In this document: in pieces, positions 1 through 7,068 of the stretch
Layout: each line of letters opens with the position of its first letter
How positions within the stretch are numbered: the first letter of the stretch is position 1
NCBI GenBank assembly: GCA_900313855.1
Contig: OMSZ01000095.1
Coordinates: forward strand, 1 to 7,654
Length of the DNA stretch: 7,654 nt
Direction of reading: 5' to 3'
Source: an uncultured Eubacteriales bacterium
Lineage (GTDB): Bacteria; Bacillota; Clostridia; Lachnospirales; Lachnospiraceae
Position numbers and translations under genes: made by a program
The notes under the pieces: generated by a model
What the model was told of the DNA's origin: nothing
Database searches by the model: none
What the model saw: only the letters and a program-made list of their open reading frames with translations

Positions 1-697
1 ACACATGAAATCTTCGTTTCAACTCTCTTGTAAATTGACGATCTCCAAATATTATAGTGCCTAACAGATAAATACCCGTTACTGCTACACATATGATCGG
101 AAGTACAACATTCGTGATCCATTTCGTTGTATATAAAAACAATATCGCCAAACTGCAGACTCCGATAAACAAAAGCAGAAGCGTGTAGCTGTACCAATAC
201 TGACGATTAAGCATCATCAAGAAAAATACTACTGCATCACCGAATAATATCACTCCGGGTACTGCGTATTTGATTGACCATCCGTTCCACCCGGCAAAAT
301 AATCAATTCCGATAAGCATTACCATGGTAATAACTAATTGAATACCGATTTTGGCTGCAAAACCTGCATCATGCTTGATCCAGTAGATCATCGATGAATA
401 AATATAAACCATCGCTGCACCGCTGATTGCGGACCACCAGAAATTAGGAGTAACTGCTCTGTTAATTATGACCAGACCGATCTCCGCAACAATAAAAAGA
501 AAAAGGATAGCACGCATAACTATATTCATCCTCTTCTCTCTTTTTCTGACATCCGGATATTCTGAGCCCTGATGAATAAGAGTATTGGCAGTACTTATCT
601 CCTCCTCAGTCATATCGTCATCAAGAACACTATGACATAAAGGGCATACATCTATTTCATCATTAACATGTATATTACAATTTCTGCATATATTCAT
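1..697 (-). CDS. Zinc-ribbon, six-helix membrane protein (DUF6320-like), 3' end cut by the window edge
   Basis: The frame is open for 232 codons from the ATG at 697-695 to the left edge with no stop, so the gene is cut there. The last visible residues (RELKRRFHV) look like the charged tail of the family, so little is probably missing. The N-terminus is a zinc ribbon: C4-x2-C7 and C18-P-L-C21. A charged, cytoplasmic-looking linker follows (about 22-56), then about six hydrophobic helices near residues 57-80, 84-106, 114-134, 144-163, 170-190 and 194-217. This matches the DUF6320 layout as I remember it in Lachnospiraceae; the family name is recalled and was not searched. The SD GGAG lies 8 bases before the ATG. 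The gene starts only 15 bases after the acyltransferase stop, which implies co-transcription and a shared role. The biochemical function is unknown; a membrane partner or sensor for the acyltransferase is conjecture. Confidence 0.8.
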   Translation of the reverse strand, partial: MNICRNCNIHVNDEIDVCPLCHSVLDDDMTEEEISTANTLIHQGSEYPDVRKREKRMNIVMRAILFLFIVAEIGLVIINRAVTPNFWWSAISGAAMVYIYSSMIYWIKHDAGFAAKIGIQLVITMVMLIGIDYFAGWNGWSIKYAVPGVILFGDAVVFFLMMLNRQYWYSYTLLLLFIGVCSLAILFLYTTKWITNVVLPIICVAVTGIYLLGTIIFGDRQFTRELKRRFHV

Positions 698-712
698 AAA
701 ACAATCTCCGTT

Positions 713-2155
713 CTACTCATAATAAGCACCGTTAGTCTCTATACCTACATTAACGCCATCCCTTGATATTATCTGGAAAAATCTTTTCTGTATCGTAGTA
801 TTGACAAGGCATGTACTAAATGTCAAGGTAAGAATTCCATTATAAGAACAAATACCTGCTTTAATATTCTGCCCTTTTGACATTGATAAAATAGTATAGA
901 AATTCTCAACGTATTTCCTATATGGTTCCTTAAGATCAATATTACCGATATTGGTAATAGTAGCGGTTGTTGCCTTTGCAGACATTCCGTAAACCTGTTT
1001 CATTGCAAAATTCTTAACAACTAATGGAATTGCCCTTAGTATCCAATTCTGCTCATTTGAAACATTATATGACATGATATTATTAAGATTCTCCGGCGTT
1101 ATCTGATCCTTCAAGCTGCCTGAAACTATTCTTATCACTTCCTCCAACGAATAATCCTCTTTGGTCGGTTTGAATACTGCCGATACCATTGCGAAGAAAT
1201 TCTTCATTGTATGTGAATCATAATAAGGTCTAAGATTGACAGGAACACAACAGCTTATGGGATACTTAGAAGGAAGACCTTTAAGATACTCCCTGTAAAC
1301 GCTATATACAAAAACGGAAACAAGATACTGGTTTATCGTAACTCCGTATTTCTTACCCGCAGCCTTTAACTGGTCAACCGGCATATATCCGTGTATTATT
1401 CCAATCTCACCCTTTGGGAATTTCTCACCCTTTAAAGTAAGAGCCTTATCGGAATTATATACCTTAGCGTGTCCCTTTTTAAAATTCTTAACATAGCTGT
1501 CTTCCTGATCCAAAAAGATACCGGAAGATATCTTATCCTTGACCTGATTAAGCAATTCAGGATATCTGAGTCTTAAATACTGATATACCAATTCTTTAAG
1601 AAACAGAATTCCGCCATAGCCATCGGTCAATGCATGGAAGACCTCTAAATTGATCCTTCTTCCATAATAGGTAACACGGAACATATACTGATTATTCTTA
1701 CTCTTGTTGATATATGCACCGGGATATGAGTATTCCTCACATACGATCGGCGCAGGCTTTGTATTCTCCTCAAAATAATACCAGAAAAAGCCCATTTTGA
1801 GTCTCATTCTAAAAACAAGAAACTGAGGCAATATCCTATCCAGCGCTTCCTGAAGCAGCAGCCTGTCCACATCCTCTGTAAGTGTAACGGAAATCCTGTA
1901 TACATTGGACATATCTTCTGTCGCAATAACCGGAAAAAGATTAGCTGTATTATCAAGCTTATCCCATGCAAGATGACCTGTACGAATCTTTTTCTTAGGC
2001 GCAGGCTTCCTATTGTCGGAATTATTCCCGTTGGTACCGGTACTTATGCCACCGTTATTACCATTACCTTCTTTATCCGGAGCATTCAAGCTGTCTTCGC
2101 CCGTTTTACCGGCTATATCAATATTAGATTGATCAACTGTCTTTTCCTGTTCCAT
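713..2155 (-). CDS. Condensation-fold acyltransferase (alcohol acetyltransferase-like)
   Basis: This 480-residue protein belongs to the chloramphenicol acetyltransferase/condensation-domain superfamily, whose members move an acyl group from a thioester to a hydroxyl or amine. The active-site motif reads FHALTDG at 173-179, with the presumed catalytic His174 and structural Asp178-Gly179; the first His of the canonical HHxxxDG is Phe here. Other family landmarks are PVNLRPYYDS near 304-313 and TNIGNI at 401-406. Residues 1 to about 57 are a Gly/Asn/Lys-rich low-complexity leader, and the folded domain begins near GHLAWDKLD. There is no signal peptide or membrane helix, so it is probably cytoplasmic or peripheral. 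The start is supported by GAGG 5 bases before the ATG, 23 bases after the distal typA stop. It ends with TAG, 15 bases before the zinc-ribbon membrane protein. The substrate cannot be told from sequence; an envelope lipid or glycan is a guess. Confidence 0.8.
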   Translation of the reverse strand: MEQEKTVDQSNIDIAGKTGEDSLNAPDKEGNGNNGGISTGTNGNNSDNRKPAPKKKIRTGHLAWDKLDNTANLFPVIATEDMSNVYRISVTLTEDVDRLLLQEALDRILPQFLVFRMRLKMGFFWYYFEENTKPAPIVCEEYSYPGAYINKSKNNQYMFRVTYYGRRINLEVFHALTDGYGGILFLKELVYQYLRLRYPELLNQVKDKISSGIFLDQEDSYVKNFKKGHAKVYNSDKALTLKGEKFPKGEIGIIHGYMPVDQLKAAGKKYGVTINQYLVSVFVYSVYREYLKGLPSKYPISCCVPVNLRPYYDSHTMKNFFAMVSAVFKPTKEDYSLEEVIRIVSGSLKDQITPENLNNIMSYNVSNEQNWILRAIPLVVKNFAMKQVYGMSAKATTATITNIGNIDLKEPYRKYVENFYTILSMSKGQNIKAGICSYNGILTLTFSTCLVNTTIQKRFFQIISRDGVNVGIETNGAYYE

Positions 2156-2178
2156 AATATCCTCATTACTATTGATGA

Positions 2179-2403
2179 TTAACCACGGTTAATTTTCGAT
2201 CTCTTTCTAAGCGTCGGATCAAGAATCTTCTTACGTATTCTTATATGCTCCGGTGTAATCTCAAGAAGCTCATCGGTATCTATGAACTCTAATGCCTGTT
2301 CAAGACTTAATATCTTAGGCGGCGTAAGCTTTAATGCATCATCCGAACCGGAAGCACGGGTATTGTTAAGATGCTTTGCCTTACTAACATTAAGCTCTAT
2401 ATC
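2179..2403 (-). pseudogene. typA: In-frame C-terminal remainder of typA beyond the internal TAG
   Basis: Directly after the TAG at 2406-2404 the same frame runs on for 74 sense codons to a TAA at 2181-2179. The translation starts [10 protein letters not shown] and includes [28 protein letters not shown] and [20 protein letters not shown], which are hallmark C-terminal sequences of TypA/BipA. It therefore belongs to the upstream gene: 535 + 1 + 74 gives 610 codons, normal for the family. It has no in-frame ATG or SD of its own just after the stop, so it is unlikely to be translated separately. In the intact protein this is the distal part of the C-terminal domain that contacts the 50S subunit. 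The absence of any further damage suggests that the stop is recent, is read through, or is an error in the sequence. Confidence 0.85.
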
Positions 2404-4011
2404 CTATGCTTTACCGGTCTGGCCTATAACCATTCCTGAATACACCTGTTCACCGGGACCAATGAATAAAGTTCCTCTCTCCTGTGCATTAAAGAGACCA
2501 TAGGTTATAGATGTTCCCGACTCAAAAGCTATAAGAGAGCCTTGATTTCTATACATCATATCACCCTTATACGGTCCATATCCGTCAAATATTGTATTAA
2601 TTATACCTGTTCCCTTTGTAGAGGTCATAAAATCTCCTCTAAAGCCTATAAGACCTCTTGCAGGAATATTAAATTCCAATCTTACCGTACCGTCATGAGC
2701 CGGGTTCATAGCCTGTAATTCACCCTTTCGCTCATTGAGCATACTTATGATCGTACCGGAGAATTCTTCAGGTACATCGATATATGCGATCTCCATCGGC
2801 TCTAATTTCTTGCCGTTCTCATCCTCTTTGTAGATAACCTCTGCTTTACTTACTGCAAATTCATATCCCTCACGTCTCATATTCTCTATAAGCACGGAAA
2901 GATGAAGCTCTCCTCGTCCTGATACCTTAAATGTATCTGTACCCTCTGTTTCCTCTACGCGAAGTGAAACATCGGTATTAAGCTCTCTGAACAGTCTGTC
3001 ACGAATATGCCTTGAAGTAACAAACTTTCCTTCCTTTCCTGCAAGCGGAGAATCATTAACCATAAAATTCATGGAAATAGTCGGCTCTGATATCTTCTGG
3101 AATGGGATAGGCTGTGGATTATCCACAGAACAAAGGGTATCACCGATATGAATATCTGCTATACCCGAAATAGCAACAATGGAACCTATACCGGCTTCAT
3201 TAACCTCAACTCTGTCAAGTCCCTCAAATTCATAAAGCTTTCCGATCTTAACCTTCTTGCATTTGCTCTCATCATGCGCATTGACAAGCAACACCTCCTG
3301 ATTGAGCTTTAATGTTCCGTTATCAACCTTACCAACGCCAATTCTGCCCACATACTCGTTATAATCAATTGTTGAAATAAGTACCTGGGTATCAGCCTCA
3401 GGATCACCTGTCGGCGCCGGAATATAATCTATTATTGTCTCAAAGAGCGGTGCCATATCTACCGCATCATCATCAAGATTCTTCTTTGCAACACCATCCT
3501 TAGCGGAAGCATAGATAAACGGACAGTCAAGCTGCTCATCAGTAGCTTCAAGGTCAAGCAAAAGCTCTAACACCTCTTCTTCCACCTCTTCTATTCTTGC
3601 CTCCGGACGATCTATCTTATTAACACAAACTATCACATGAAGATCAAGCTCTAACGCCTTCTTAAGCACGAACTTAGTCTGCGGCATTGCACCCTCAAAA
3701 GCATCCACCACAAGAATAACACCATTAACCATCTTAAGCACACGCTCAACCTCACCACCGAAATCTGCATGTCCCGGAGTATCAATAATATTAATCTTCG
3801 TACCCTTATAGTGAACCGCCGTGTTCTTAGAAAGAATTGTAATACCTCTCTCTCTTTCTATATCATTAGAATCCATGACACGCTCTGCCACTTCCTGATT
3901 TTCACGGAAAACACCGCTCTGCTTCAACAGCTCATCTACAAGTGTTGTTTTACCATGGTCAACATGTGCAATAATCGCTACGTTACGAATATCATCTCTT
4001 GAAATCTTCAT
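2404..4011 (-). CDS. typA: Ribosome-associated GTPase TypA/BipA, interrupted by an in-frame TAG
   Basis: TypA is a translational GTPase related to EF-G and LepA that binds the 70S ribosome and helps 50S assembly and growth under stress or cold. All GTPase motifs are intact: AHVDHGKTT at 15-23, RGIT at 55-58, DTPGH at 77-81, NKID at 131-134 and SAK at 169-171. They are followed by an EF-Tu-like beta barrel, the EF-G III/V-like domains and the start of the TypA-specific C-terminal domain. Translation stops at TAG after 535 residues (ending GQTGKA), although family members have about 605-615; the missing 74 codons lie intact and in frame just downstream. At this position homologues usually have Glu or another polar residue before Asp-Ile/Leu, so a single GAG to TAG change fits. 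The start is supported by AGAAGGA 9 bases upstream. A truncated product would lack much of its ribosome-contacting domain and is probably impaired. It is likely co-transcribed with the two genes downstream. Confidence 0.93.
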   Translation of the reverse strand: MKISRDDIRNVAIIAHVDHGKTTLVDELLKQSGVFRENQEVAERVMDSNDIERERGITILSKNTAVHYKGTKINIIDTPGHADFGGEVERVLKMVNGVILVVDAFEGAMPQTKFVLKKALELDLHVIVCVNKIDRPEARIEEVEEEVLELLLDLEATDEQLDCPFIYASAKDGVAKKNLDDDAVDMAPLFETIIDYIPAPTGDPEADTQVLISTIDYNEYVGRIGVGKVDNGTLKLNQEVLLVNAHDESKCKKVKIGKLYEFEGLDRVEVNEAGIGSIVAISGIADIHIGDTLCSVDNPQPIPFQKISEPTISMNFMVNDSPLAGKEGKFVTSRHIRDRLFRELNTDVSLRVEETEGTDTFKVSGRGELHLSVLIENMRREGYEFAVSKAEVIYKEDENGKKLEPMEIAYIDVPEEFSGTIISMLNERKGELQAMNPAHDGTVRLEFNIPARGLIGFRGDFMTSTKGTGIINTIFDGYGPYKGDMMYRNQGSLIAFESGTSITYGLFNAQERGTLFIGPGEQVYSGMVIGQTGKA

Positions 4012-4021
4012 ATTCCTTCAT

Positions 4022-4028
4022 CCTTCTT
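4022..4028 (-). promoter_or_regulatory. Ribosome binding site of typA
   Basis: AGAAGGA lies 9 bases before the typA ATG (4011-4009). A second AAGGA lies only 2 bases before the ATG, too close to work, so the distal copy is the likely SD. An ATG formed within this stretch, 10 bases upstream, is out of frame. A perfect 10-base palindrome, AACTTAAGTT, lies at 4029-4038 right beside the SD; whether it affects translation is unknown. Confidence 0.6.
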
Positions 4029-4104
4029 AACTTAAGTTTTGTGAGTTATACAAAGCTAACACACAAGATATTGTTATATTACTTCCTTTTTGCATTCGCT
4101 ACAC

Positions 4105-4133
4105 AGTTTATCACAAAGAAGTTCCCCTTTCAA
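4105..4133 (-). promoter_or_regulatory. Predicted sigma-A promoter for typA
   Basis: On the minus strand, -35 TTGAAA (4133-4128) and -10 TAAACT (4110-4105) are 17 bases apart. A TG one base before the -10 gives an extended -10 element. Transcription would start near 4098, leaving a 5' leader of about 87 bases before typA. The -10 is only a moderate match; the ideal spacing, the TGn element and the position downstream of the glgB terminator support the call. It probably also drives the acyltransferase and the DUF6320-like gene. Confidence 0.55.
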
Positions 4134-4308
4134 GAATTTATGAATAAATGAAGCTTGGAAAAACGCCGATATTTCAATGAATTTTTAACGATTTGTGGTG
4201 AAAATGCCAAAAGACCGTTATAAAACATACCCGATAATAGCAAATTATCATTATTGACAAAGCACTTTCTGTTACTATTTTAATAAAATAGCATTTCGTC
4301 TGCGAAAT

Positions 4309-4348
4309 AAAAAAGACGAGTCTTAAGACATTTAACGTCTTAAGACTC
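4309..4348 (-). terminator. Rho-independent terminator of glgB
   Basis: A perfect 12-bp inverted repeat, GAGTCTTAAGAC (4318-4329) against GTCTTAAGACTC (4337-4348), encloses a 7-base loop. On the minus strand it is followed by GTC and then six T residues (4314-4309). It starts 37 bases after the glgB stop. The plus-strand side has no T tract, so it should act on minus-strand transcripts only. It separates glgB from typA. Confidence 0.85.
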
Positions 4349-4385
4349 ACCTTATAACACACATATTATAAAGTTCTTCTACTAT

Positions 4386-6869
4386 TTAAGAAGACTTATT
4401 ATCTGTATTCTTTGGTGCAGCTGTAGTTTTCTTAGGTGCAGCAGCTTTAGTTGCTGTACTCTTAGCAGACTTAGTCGCCGTCGTTTTCTTGGCAGTACTC
4501 TTTGATGCAGACTTACCTGTTGTCTTTGAAGACATACTCTTTGAAGCAGACTTACTCTCTGTCTTTTTAGCAGTTGTCTTCTTGGCTGTTGTTTTCTTCT
4601 CTATTGCCTTAGGCTCTGCCTTCTTCGCATCAGGATCCTTGTAATCATACCTGAAAGCTACAACAGAAAGAGGCGGAAGATGGAAGGTTATAGACTGTTT
4701 TCTGCCATCCCAAGGTTCAGGAACTGCCTCTATTGGATTAGGGTTAATTCGATTAAGTCCTGCAAATTCCTCAGAATCCGAATTGAGAACCTCGGTATAT
4801 TTGCCCGGACACGGAACACCTACAATGAAGCCATCTCTGTCCATAGGAGTAAAGTTACATACAAACAATAACTGATCCTTTGCGGTAGAACCACGTCTGA
4901 TAAATGATATTATACTGCTTTGAGGATCATCACAATTGATCCATTCAAATCCCATCTGATCCTGATCGTTATAATACATAGCATCATAATCATGATACAT
5001 ATTATTGAGGGCTTTGACATAATTCTGCATACCCTTGTGGAATCTTGCGTCAGGACCATCCAATTCAAACCAGTCAAGACTGCGCATCTCGCTCCACTCT
5101 CTCGGCTGCGCAAACTCCTGTCCCATGAACAGAAGCTTCTTACCCGGATGTCCATACATAAATCCATAAGCTGTTCTTAAGTTCGCAAACTTATCATCAT
5201 GAAGTCCAGGCATCTTATTGATCATCGAGCACTTAAGATGAACAACCTCATCATGAGAAATAACAAGTATGAAGTTCTCTGAATATGCATACATAAGACT
5301 GAAAGTCAGTCTGTTATGATTAAACTGTCTGAAATAAGGATCAAGCTTCATGTACTCAAGGAAGTCATTCATCCAGCCCATGTTCCATTTAAACAGGAAT
5401 CCAAGACCATCCATTGAAACAGGTGCCGTAACTCCTGCCCACGAGGTAGACTCCTCAGCTATAACGAATACGCCGGGCTCCTGCTCCTCAATAGTCTTAT
5501 TAAGCTTCATCAAAAGCTTGATAGCATCATAATTCTCATTACCGCCATCCTCATTCGGCAGCCAGTTGCCATCCTGTTTACCATAGTCAAGATAGAGCAT
5601 TGAAGCAACAGCATCAACTCTAAGGGCATCCACATGATATTCCTTAGCCCAGAACAAAGCATTGGCAATCAAGAAGTTAGATACTTCATTTCTTCCAAAA
5701 TCAAAAATATAAGTGCCCCAGTCAGGATGCTCACCACGTCTTGAATCCGGATGCTCGTAAAGAGGCATTCCGTCAAACTTTCCAAGTCCGTGAGCGTCTC
5801 TTGGGAAATGAGCCGGTACCCAGTCAAGTATCACGCTGATACCGTTCTTATGCATATAATCAACAAAATACATGAAATCCTCAGGATCACCGTATCTTCT
5901 TGTCGGCGCATAGTAATTGGTTACCTGATATCCCCATGAACCGTCGAAAGGATACTCCGCGATACCCATAAGCTCAATATGAGTATAACCCATCTCTTTA
6001 ACATAATCGGCAACCATAGGAGCTAATTCTCTGTATGAGAAGAAACCGTTATCATCATCCTCAATTTTCTTCTTCCATGAGCCAAGATGCATTTCATATA
6101 TAGCCATCGGCTTTCTCATGGCATCATTTCTTGTTACATTCTTACACTTATCCATCCATGCGGAATCCTTCCAATGATACTTGGTAAGATCCTTAACAAC
6201 ATTGGCGTTATCCGGACGGAACTGTGTACAATTACCAAACGGATCAGCCTTATAAATCTCTTCACCATAACGTGTAAGAATATTAAACTTATATACTGCA
6301 TCCTCCCCGACATCAGGAATGAATAGCTCATATATACCTGAGCTTCCCTGCATATTCATCGGATGTAATGCTGCATCCCACATATTAAAGCTTCCTACAA
6401 CAGATACACGTCTTGCGTGTGGAGCCCATACTGCAAAATATGTTCCGGCAACACCGTCTATCTTCATAGGATGCGCACCTAATTTCTTATAAATCTCCCA
6501 GTGATTGCCCTCTGAGAAAAGATATACATCCATATCACCGATCTGAGTCTCAAAGCTGTATGGATCTGCTGAAATGATCGTAGAACCATCCTGATAATTA
6601 GTAACAATACGATATTTGTTACCTGCAAACTTCTTCTTGGGAAGATAAAGCGCATAAAAACCTCTGTCATCAATCTTCTCCATATCATATTCCGCCTTAC
6701 CTGAAGGAGCAACAACCTTACAGCTTACTGAATGCGGCTTATATACGGTGATCATCTGTCCCTCACCATAATCATGATTACCGAGTATCTGCTTAGGCGC
6801 ATTAATCTTGCCTTCCATCAACTCATCAAATAATATCCAGTTCATCCACTGCTGAATCTTAACGTTCAT
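4386..6869 (-). CDS. glgB: 1,4-alpha-glucan branching enzyme GlgB with an unusual Lys/Ala/Thr/Ser-rich tail
   Basis: GlgB (GH13 family, EC 2.4.1.18) cuts an alpha-1,4 glucan and rejoins the piece through an alpha-1,6 bond, making the branches of glycogen. Numbered from the chosen start, an N-terminal beta domain is followed by a CBM48 module (TYFAVWAPHARRVSVVGSFN at 143-162), then the (beta/alpha)8 barrel. Motifs are EYPFDGSWGYQ (305-315), DWVPAHF (349-355), RVDAV with nucleophile Asp419, AEEST with acid/base Glu472, and SHDEVVH with Asp540. The 53-residue gap from nucleophile to acid/base equals that of E. coli GlgB. The C-terminal beta domain ends near residue 745; residues 746-827 are an extra basic low-complexity tail. 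The start is the ATG at 6869, not the in-frame ATG at 6884, because the latter overlaps the SD GGGAGG that lies 7 bases before 6869. The product is 827 residues. The unit has its own promoter and terminator, and no other glycogen gene is in view. Confidence 0.96.
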   Translation of the reverse strand: MNVKIQQWMNWILFDELMEGKINAPKQILGNHDYGEGQMITVYKPHSVSCKVVAPSGKAEYDMEKIDDRGFYALYLPKKKFAGNKYRIVTNYQDGSTIISADPYSFETQIGDMDVYLFSEGNHWEIYKKLGAHPMKIDGVAGTYFAVWAPHARRVSVVGSFNMWDAALHPMNMQGSSGIYELFIPDVGEDAVYKFNILTRYGEEIYKADPFGNCTQFRPDNANVVKDLTKYHWKDSAWMDKCKNVTRNDAMRKPMAIYEMHLGSWKKKIEDDDNGFFSYRELAPMVADYVKEMGYTHIELMGIAEYPFDGSWGYQVTNYYAPTRRYGDPEDFMYFVDYMHKNGISVILDWVPAHFPRDAHGLGKFDGMPLYEHPDSRRGEHPDWGTYIFDFGRNEVSNFLIANALFWAKEYHVDALRVDAVASMLYLDYGKQDGNWLPNEDGGNENYDAIKLLMKLNKTIEEQEPGVFVIAEESTSWAGVTAPVSMDGLGFLFKWNMGWMNDFLEYMKLDPYFRQFNHNRLTFSLMYAYSENFILVISHDEVVHLKCSMINKMPGLHDDKFANLRTAYGFMYGHPGKKLLFMGQEFAQPREWSEMRSLDWFELDGPDARFHKGMQNYVKALNNMYHDYDAMYYNDQDQMGFEWINCDDPQSSIISFIRRGSTAKDQLLFVCNFTPMDRDGFIVGVPCPGKYTEVLNSDSEEFAGLNRINPNPIEAVPEPWDGRKQSITFHLPPLSVVAFRYDYKDPDAKKAEPKAIEKKTTAKKTTAKKTESKSASKSMSSKTTGKSASKSTAKKTTATKSAKSTATKAAAPKKTTAAPKNTDNKSS
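4389..4634 (-). repeat. Low-complexity Lys/Ala/Thr/Ser-rich tail coding region within glgB
   Basis: The last 82 codons of glgB encode about 23 Lys, 16 Ala, 16 Thr and 13 Ser, with only 5 acidic and no aromatic residues. Short degenerate units recur, such as TAKKT, SKSAS and STAKKT. The region begins right after the enzyme's final beta strand (VVAFRYDYKD). The pattern resembles histone H1-like or HU-type basic tails and would be disordered and strongly positive. It keeps the frame and ends with TAA. Confidence 0.85.
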
Positions 6870-6876
6870 GAAAAAA

Positions 6877-6882
6877 CCTCCC
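6877..6882 (-). promoter_or_regulatory. Ribosome binding site that fixes the glgB start
   Basis: GGGAGG lies 7 bases (TTTTTTC) before the ATG at 6869-6867, an ideal distance. The longer alternative start at 6884 shares its G with this SD and has no good SD of its own, so the five extra residues (MGGFF) are rejected. Confidence 0.85.
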
Positions 6883-6906
6883 ATACATTATTTGTACATA
6901 TGCAAT

Positions 6907-6935
6907 ATGATACCACTTTTTGCCTTTTATGTAAA
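6907..6935 (-). promoter_or_regulatory. Predicted sigma-A promoter for glgB
   Basis: On the minus strand, -35 TTTACA (6935-6930) and -10 TATCAT (6912-6907) are exactly 17 bases apart. Each matches consensus at five of six positions, and TGG before the -10 forms an extended element. Transcription would start near 6900, giving a short leader of about 31 bases. No clear operator or riboswitch is seen between it and the SD. Confidence 0.75.
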
Positions 6936-7014
6936 GGAAAGATAACCATCCTGCATATATTCCACTAAAAACATTTATATCAATTTTTATTTTCCAAAAA
7001 CTGCCCATATTTAT

Positions 7015-7048
7015 AAAAAACTCCCGAAAACGTATTGTTTTCGGGAGT
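7015..7048 (-). terminator. Rho-independent terminator of the fibronectin-type gene
   Basis: The inverted repeat CTCCCGAAAAC (7021-7031) and GTTTTCGGGAG (7037-7047) encloses a 5-base loop and is followed on the minus strand by six T residues (7020-7015). It begins about 20 bases after the stop codon of the upstream gene. It isolates glgB from that transcript, in line with the separate glgB promoter. Confidence 0.9.
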
Positions 7049-7068
7049 CTGTTATTATTATCAAATTA

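Noticed and set aside
1973..2182. Plus-strand reading frame spanning the start of the acyltransferase
   Set aside because: It is antisense to the low-complexity leader, its hydrophobic residues come from complementing Asn/Gly/Asp codons, and it lacks an SD and family resemblance.
2404..2406. TAG as a recoded sense codon throughout the genome (amber recoding or pyrrolysine)
   Set aside because: Two other genes here end with TAG at natural positions: the acyltransferase at 715-713, and the Fn3-type gene at 7071-7069 where TAA follows at once. General recoding is therefore unlikely; local readthrough at typA remains possible.
2179..2410. Frameshift at the end of typA
   Set aside because: Codon-by-codon reading shows the frame is unchanged on both sides of the TAG (2403 starts the next codon in the same frame), so it is a substitution-type stop and not an indel.
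4029..4038. AACTTAAGTT palindrome upstream of typA as an operator
   Set aside because: Ten bases of perfect symmetry are common in AT-rich DNA, and it lies well downstream of the predicted promoter. No second copy was seen at a regulatory position, so no regulator is proposed.
4254..4281. Plus-strand promoter TTGACA with TATTTT 16 bases downstream
   Set aside because: The -35 is perfect but the -10 is weak, no plus-strand gene or small RNA with a terminator follows, and transcription would run head-on into glgB. Chance in AT-rich spacer is more likely.
4293..4308. Small hairpin ATTTCG-TCTG-CGAAAT next to the glgB terminator
   Set aside because: Only six base pairs, mostly A-T, without its own T tract; it adds nothing beyond the strong terminator beside it.
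4174..4362. Small minus-strand reading frame of 62 codons between glgB and typA
   Set aside because: It starts inside the stretch just after glgB, runs through both arms of the terminator hairpin, has no SD, and its Cys/Phe/Ile-rich product resembles translated AT-rich spacer.
4910..5180. Overlapping reading frames of about 85 codons on both strands inside glgB
   Set aside because: They are shadows of the strongly conserved GlgB frame: no SD, no domain signature, odd composition.
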